DNA of 26,827 nt from Thermoplasmata archaeon (GTDB lineage Archaea; Thermoplasmatota; Thermoplasmata; Thermoplasmatales; Thermoplasmataceae): NCBI GenBank assembly GCA_021846695.1, contig JAJZWN010000010.1, positions 1 to 26,827 of the forward strand, in the 5' to 3' direction. Position 1 is the stretch's first letter. Each line of letters starts with the position of its first letter. The notes below the pieces were generated by a model, which was not told the origin of the DNA, searched no databases, and was given only the letters and a program-made list of their open reading frames with translations. Of the stretch, positions 24,076 to 26,827 are shown piece by piece. The translations under genes and the position numbers were made by a program.

Positions 24076-24419
24076 GAACAGGTATGGATAAGTTGCAATT
24101 GAAATTAACTATTGTTATCCACTTATTATAAGGCATGGCGGAAGTACATACTTGCTATACACCCTGTAATCGCAGAAAGTTAATGGTTGAAGATATAACA
24201 TCCCCTTCCTGAAGTCATAAATACCCGGGTGATGAAGGAAGACAATATGGGCTTTCATATAACTACATATGCTGAGTTAATGTAATCTTTGTCTTTAAAG
24301 AATTTGAATTTTATATAGTTATGTGCGCTCAGATTTATTAAATGAGACTGAACCACCTGCCATAGCATTCTTATAGGTTGCAATAAGAAAAGTATTATTA
24401 TTAAACATTATTCAGTTAT
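24076..24419. other. 344-nt divergent intergenic region, no gene seen
   Basis: This lies between the precorrin-2 dehydrogenase start and the acyl-CoA dehydrogenase start and must hold both promoters. It contains a perfect 8-bp palindrome ACCCGGGT near 24225-24234 in A+T-rich surroundings, followed by GTGATGA. A 25-codon frame from ATG 24135 has nothing to support it. I could not find a tRNA or a complete C/D or H/ACA RNA. Confidence 0.4.
24391..24400 (+). promoter_or_regulatory. TATA-like box of the acyl-CoA dehydrogenase gene
   Basis: AGTATTATTA is centred about 24 nt before ATG 24420; no Shine-Dalgarno. Weak consensus but right spacing for a leaderless mRNA. Confidence 0.35.
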
Positions 24420-25553
24420 ATGCTTAATGAAAATGAAACAAATGTTTTGAAATATGTCCGGGAACTTGCAGAAACAAAAATCAAGCCAAGAGCCCGGGAA
24501 ATAGACGAAAAAATGGAAGTTCCCGAAGATATTATACAGGCCATGAGGGATATGGGACTGTTTGCATCATATATACCTGAAAAATACGGTGGATACGGCC
24601 TTAGCTTTCCATTCCTTGTCAATGTTATTGAAACAATATCTGAAGCATGCCCCAGTACTGCCCTTGTCCTTGACGGAGCCCTGACCCTATTTGCAGAACC
24701 ACTGATAATGTTTGGAAGCGAGGAGCTGAATAAAAAATATTTAACAGAGATAGCAAAGGGTGCAGTTGGCGGCCTTGCAATAACAGAACCCGGGTCTGGA
24801 AGCGATGCAGCATCCATATCTACAAGGGCTGAAAAATGTGAAGGCGGGTATAAAATTACCGGAACCAAGACCTTTATTTCCAATGGCAGGATAGCAAAAT
24901 TCTTTGTGATGGATGCTTCTACAGATAAATCAAAGGGGTACAAAGGAATTACCACATTTGTTGTTGACGGCAATGCCCCTGGATTAGAAATTAGCAGGGA
25001 TATACATAAGATGGGCATCAGGGGTTCCAGTACCGTTGAGTTGAATTTCCATGAAGTTTTTGTTCCTGAATCAAATATTGTCGGTGAATATAACAAGGGT
25101 TTTTCAGTAATAATGGACACGCTGGATGCCGGAAGGATTGGAATAGCAGCCCAGGCACTGGGAATAGCCAGATCTGCGTTCCATGAAGCACTTGAATATA
25201 TAAACACAAGAAAACAGTTCAACAAAAAAATCATTGATTTCCAGGGCATCCAGTTTATGATAGCAGAAATGGAAAGCAGGATAAAGGCTTCTGATCTGCT
25301 TATCAGGGAAGCTGCAGAGAAATGGCAGAACCATGAGGATACCGTGGAGCTCTCATCCATTGCAAAGATGTATGCCTCTGATACCGCAGTATATGTGGCA
25401 GAAAGGTCACTGCAGCTATTCGGTGGATATGGTTATACTACAGATTTCAATGCTGAAAGGCATATGCGTGATGCAAAAATTACACAGATATATGAAGGAA
25501 CCAACGAAATTCAGAAAATAATTATATCCCGGGAAATAATGAAAAATTTATAA
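24420..25553 (+). CDS. Acyl-CoA dehydrogenase
   Basis: A 377-residue FAD enzyme that makes the 2,3-enoyl-CoA from a saturated acyl-CoA in fatty- or branched-chain acid breakdown. Family signatures are AITEPGSGSDAAS at 120-132 (FAD and substrate binding), KTFISNG at 150-156, LQLFGGYGYT at 331-340, and QIYEGTNEIQ at 357-366. Glu359 in that last motif is the catalytic base of short/medium-chain enzymes. Length is standard. Electrons would pass to an electron-transfer flavoprotein not in this window. Leaderless start. It is followed 31 nt later by gatD, which has its own TATA box. Chain-length preference cannot be read here. Confidence 0.94.
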   Translation: MLNENETNVLKYVRELAETKIKPRAREIDEKMEVPEDIIQAMRDMGLFASYIPEKYGGYGLSFPFLVNVIETISEACPSTALVLDGALTLFAEPLIMFGSEELNKKYLTEIAKGAVGGLAITEPGSGSDAASISTRAEKCEGGYKITGTKTFISNGRIAKFFVMDASTDKSKGYKGITTFVVDGNAPGLEISRDIHKMGIRGSSTVELNFHEVFVPESNIVGEYNKGFSVIMDTLDAGRIGIAAQALGIARSAFHEALEYINTRKQFNKKIIDFQGIQFMIAEMESRIKASDLLIREAAEKWQNHEDTVELSSIAKMYASDTAVYVAERSLQLFGGYGYTTDFNAERHMRDAKITQIYEGTNEIQKIIISREIMKNL

Positions 25554-25555
25554 AG

Positions 25556-25565
25556 TTTTTATATG
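25556..25565 (+). promoter_or_regulatory. TATA box of the gatDE operon
   Basis: TTTTTATATG, just after the acyl-CoA dehydrogenase stop, centred 24-25 nt before the gatD ATG at 25585. It indicates separate leaderless transcription of gatDE despite the short gap. Confidence 0.45.
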
Positions 25566-25584
25566 TCAGAAACATTGAAGGATA

Positions 25585-26793
25585 ATGTTAATCGGGCAGA
25601 AAATTATATTTTCCTATAAAGGCCAGGAATATGCCGGAACCTATATAAGTTCCGGAAAAAATACAATAACAGTTAAACTGGGAAGTGGCTACAATATTAC
25701 AGTGGATGCCAGTTCAATTGAAATTAAAAAAGAATACTCCATGGAAAAAGGGGATAAACCTGGAGCTGAAACCAAAAATTCAGGTTGTGGGGAAAATGGA
25801 GTATGTATACTTACAACAGGGGGAACAATAGCAAGCTCGGTGGATTACACTACCGGAGCCGTAAAACCTGTTAAGGACATATCATATTTATATAATTTTG
25901 TTAATAATATTAGCCAGTTCAAACTTTACCATGAAAGCATAGACAATATACTCAGTGAGAATGTTAACGCAGAAAAATGGGTACAGTTTGCAAGGAAGGC
26001 AAGGGACGCAATGAAAAAGAGTAACTCAGTTATAATATTCCATGGAACAGATACCATGCAGTACTCCGCTTCCGCATTATCATTTATGTTTGAGGAGCAG
26101 ACGGAGCCCATTATATTTACTGGCAGCCAGAGAAGTTCTGACAGGCCAAGCAGTGATGCATTTCTTAATATAGAGGGTTCAATACACTTTGCATCCACGG
26201 ATATGGGGGAAGTTGGAATTGCAATGCATACAGATACATCTGATGATTCTATTTCCCTTTACCGTGCAACAAGGGCCAGGAAAATGCACACAAGCAGCCG
26301 TGATGCGTTTAAATCAATCAGCGAACCGCCATTGGGGTTATACGCAGATGGAAAAGTCAAAGAAATTAAAAATATAAGGCATAAATCGGACAGCATAATT
26401 TTAAAAGACAGGCTTGATAAAAATATAGGGCTCATATATTTCTATCCTGGCATGGCAGAAGAGGATTTTTATAACCTATCATACAACAAAAAGGCAGTTA
26501 TTATTATGGGAACCGGCCTGGGGCACACATCTACCGGAATTATAGATGTAATAAGAAAATTATCCCGGGAAACCCATTTCTTTATGACCTCACAGTGTAT
26601 TTACGGAAATGTAAATATGAATGTTTATTCCACTGGCAGGGAACTGATAGATGCAGGAGTAATCCCGCTGCAGAATATGCTTGCAGAAACTGCCATGGTT
26701 AAAGCAATGTACCTTTCTGCCAATTATCCTGATAATTTTGTTGAACTGATGCAGAAGAACCTCCGGGGAGAATTTGAAGATACGGTGAAGTGA
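25585..26793 (+). CDS. gatD: Glutamyl-tRNA(Gln) amidotransferase subunit D
   Basis: With GatE it converts Glu-tRNA(Gln) to Gln-tRNA(Gln) in archaea, GatD supplying ammonia from glutamine or asparagine. An N-terminal beta-rich domain (1-50) is followed by an L-asparaginase-like domain. The nucleophile loop TTGGTIAS is at 77-84, HGTDTM is at 153-158, and the catalytic Lys233 lies in RARKMHTSSRDAF. At 402 residues it is slightly short for the family (about 420-440). The presence of a recognisable N-terminal domain and the gatE start 5 nt after its stop separate it from a simple asparaginase. Confidence 0.95.
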   Translation: MLIGQKIIFSYKGQEYAGTYISSGKNTITVKLGSGYNITVDASSIEIKKEYSMEKGDKPGAETKNSGCGENGVCILTTGGTIASSVDYTTGAVKPVKDISYLYNFVNNISQFKLYHESIDNILSENVNAEKWVQFARKARDAMKKSNSVIIFHGTDTMQYSASALSFMFEEQTEPIIFTGSQRSSDRPSSDAFLNIEGSIHFASTDMGEVGIAMHTDTSDDSISLYRATRARKMHTSSRDAFKSISEPPLGLYADGKVKEIKNIRHKSDSIILKDRLDKNIGLIYFYPGMAEEDFYNLSYNKKAVIIMGTGLGHTSTGIIDVIRKLSRETHFFMTSQCIYGNVNMNVYSTGRELIDAGVIPLQNMLAETAMVKAMYLSANYPDNFVELMQKNLRGEFEDTVK

Positions 26794-26798
26794 TAGAA

Positions 26799-26827
26799 AT
26801 GAAGATAGGTCTAGAAATACATTTTCA
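26799..26827 (+). CDS. gatE: Glutamyl-tRNA(Gln) amidotransferase subunit E (first codons only)
   Basis: The last 29 bases hold ATG plus eight codons reading MKIGLEIHF, the usual start of GatE/GatB (xGLEIHxQL). GGTGA at 26784-26788 is a possible ribosome site. The position 5 nt after gatD is the conserved archaeal arrangement. The rest is outside the window. Confidence 0.85.

Noticed and set aside
24230..24283. C/D box sRNA candidate (GTGATGA ... CTGA)
   Set aside because: The outer C and D boxes are about 36 nt apart, but no D' or C' boxes and no terminal stem can be found.
24416..25360. 314-codon minus-strand frame opposite the acyl-CoA dehydrogenase gene
   Set aside because: The plus strand carries a complete enzyme with all motifs; the antisense product is Ser/Leu/Ile-rich without family features.
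1..26827. CRISPR arrays, insertion sequences, tRNA or rRNA genes
   Set aside because: No regularly spaced repeats, transposase frames with terminal inverted repeats, or cloverleaf sequences were seen on reading both strands of the intergenic regions.

Overview
The window looks like chromosomal DNA of an acidophilic, cell-wall-less euryarchaeon of the Thermoplasmatales (Ferroplasma/Acidiplasma/Thermoplasma-like). The support is an archaeal translation set (L7Ae, S28e, L24e, aIF5B, aEF1-beta, GatD/GatE), A+T-rich DNA with TATA boxes about 22-27 nt upstream of start codons (leaderless genes) next to a few GGAGG/GGTGA-led genes, archaeal lipid and glycan genes, and a UbiE-type quinone methyltransferase. 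The genus is inference. I see no IS element, CRISPR array, tRNA, rRNA or integrase; this is mostly ordinary core chromosome with several orphan genes.

Layout. 1-769 (-): start of an MFS metabolite:H+ symporter cut by the left edge. 1262-4431 (+): operon rpl7ae - rps28e - rpl24e - ndk - infB (aIF5B). 5783-4466 (-): speD followed by a CaCA-type cation exchanger. 6863-6093 (-): winged-helix regulator of unassigned family. 9344-6911 (-): thiD - AIR-synthase-like gene - thiE, joined by ATGA overlaps. 9458-11304 (+): processive-type GT2 glycosyltransferase and a CDP-alcohol phosphatidyltransferase. 14190-11299 (-): small zinc-ribbon protein - aEF1-beta - second GT2 - phosphoglucosamine/phosphomannomutase. 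14499-14741 (+): 80-aa orphan. 18861-14738 (-): a 1169-residue TPR-like protein overlapping by one base a site-2 (M50) protease. 20298-19194 (-): Trm112-like zinc protein and a UbiE-like methyltransferase. 21429-20420 (-): two orphan membrane proteins. 21562-22938 (+): APC permease. 24075-22941 (-): precorrin-2 dehydrogenase and an isochorismatase-fold protein lacking its cysteine. 24420-26827 (+): acyl-CoA dehydrogenase, gatD and the first codons of gatE.

How the genes fit together. The first operon and gatDE serve translation. The thi block supplies HMP-PP and TMP, with a HypE-like protein in the slot where a ThiL would be expected. The two GT2 enzymes, the hexose-phosphate mutase and the CDP-alcohol transferase suggest local clustering of surface glycan and polar-lipid synthesis. 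The best leads for something undescribed are the TPR giant plus M50 protease operon, the Trm112-like/methyltransferase pair, the HypE-like protein without the HypE C-terminal cysteine in the thiamine operon, a G+C-rich palindrome directly upstream of the thiD TATA box, and the Cys-to-Gly isochorismatase homologue.
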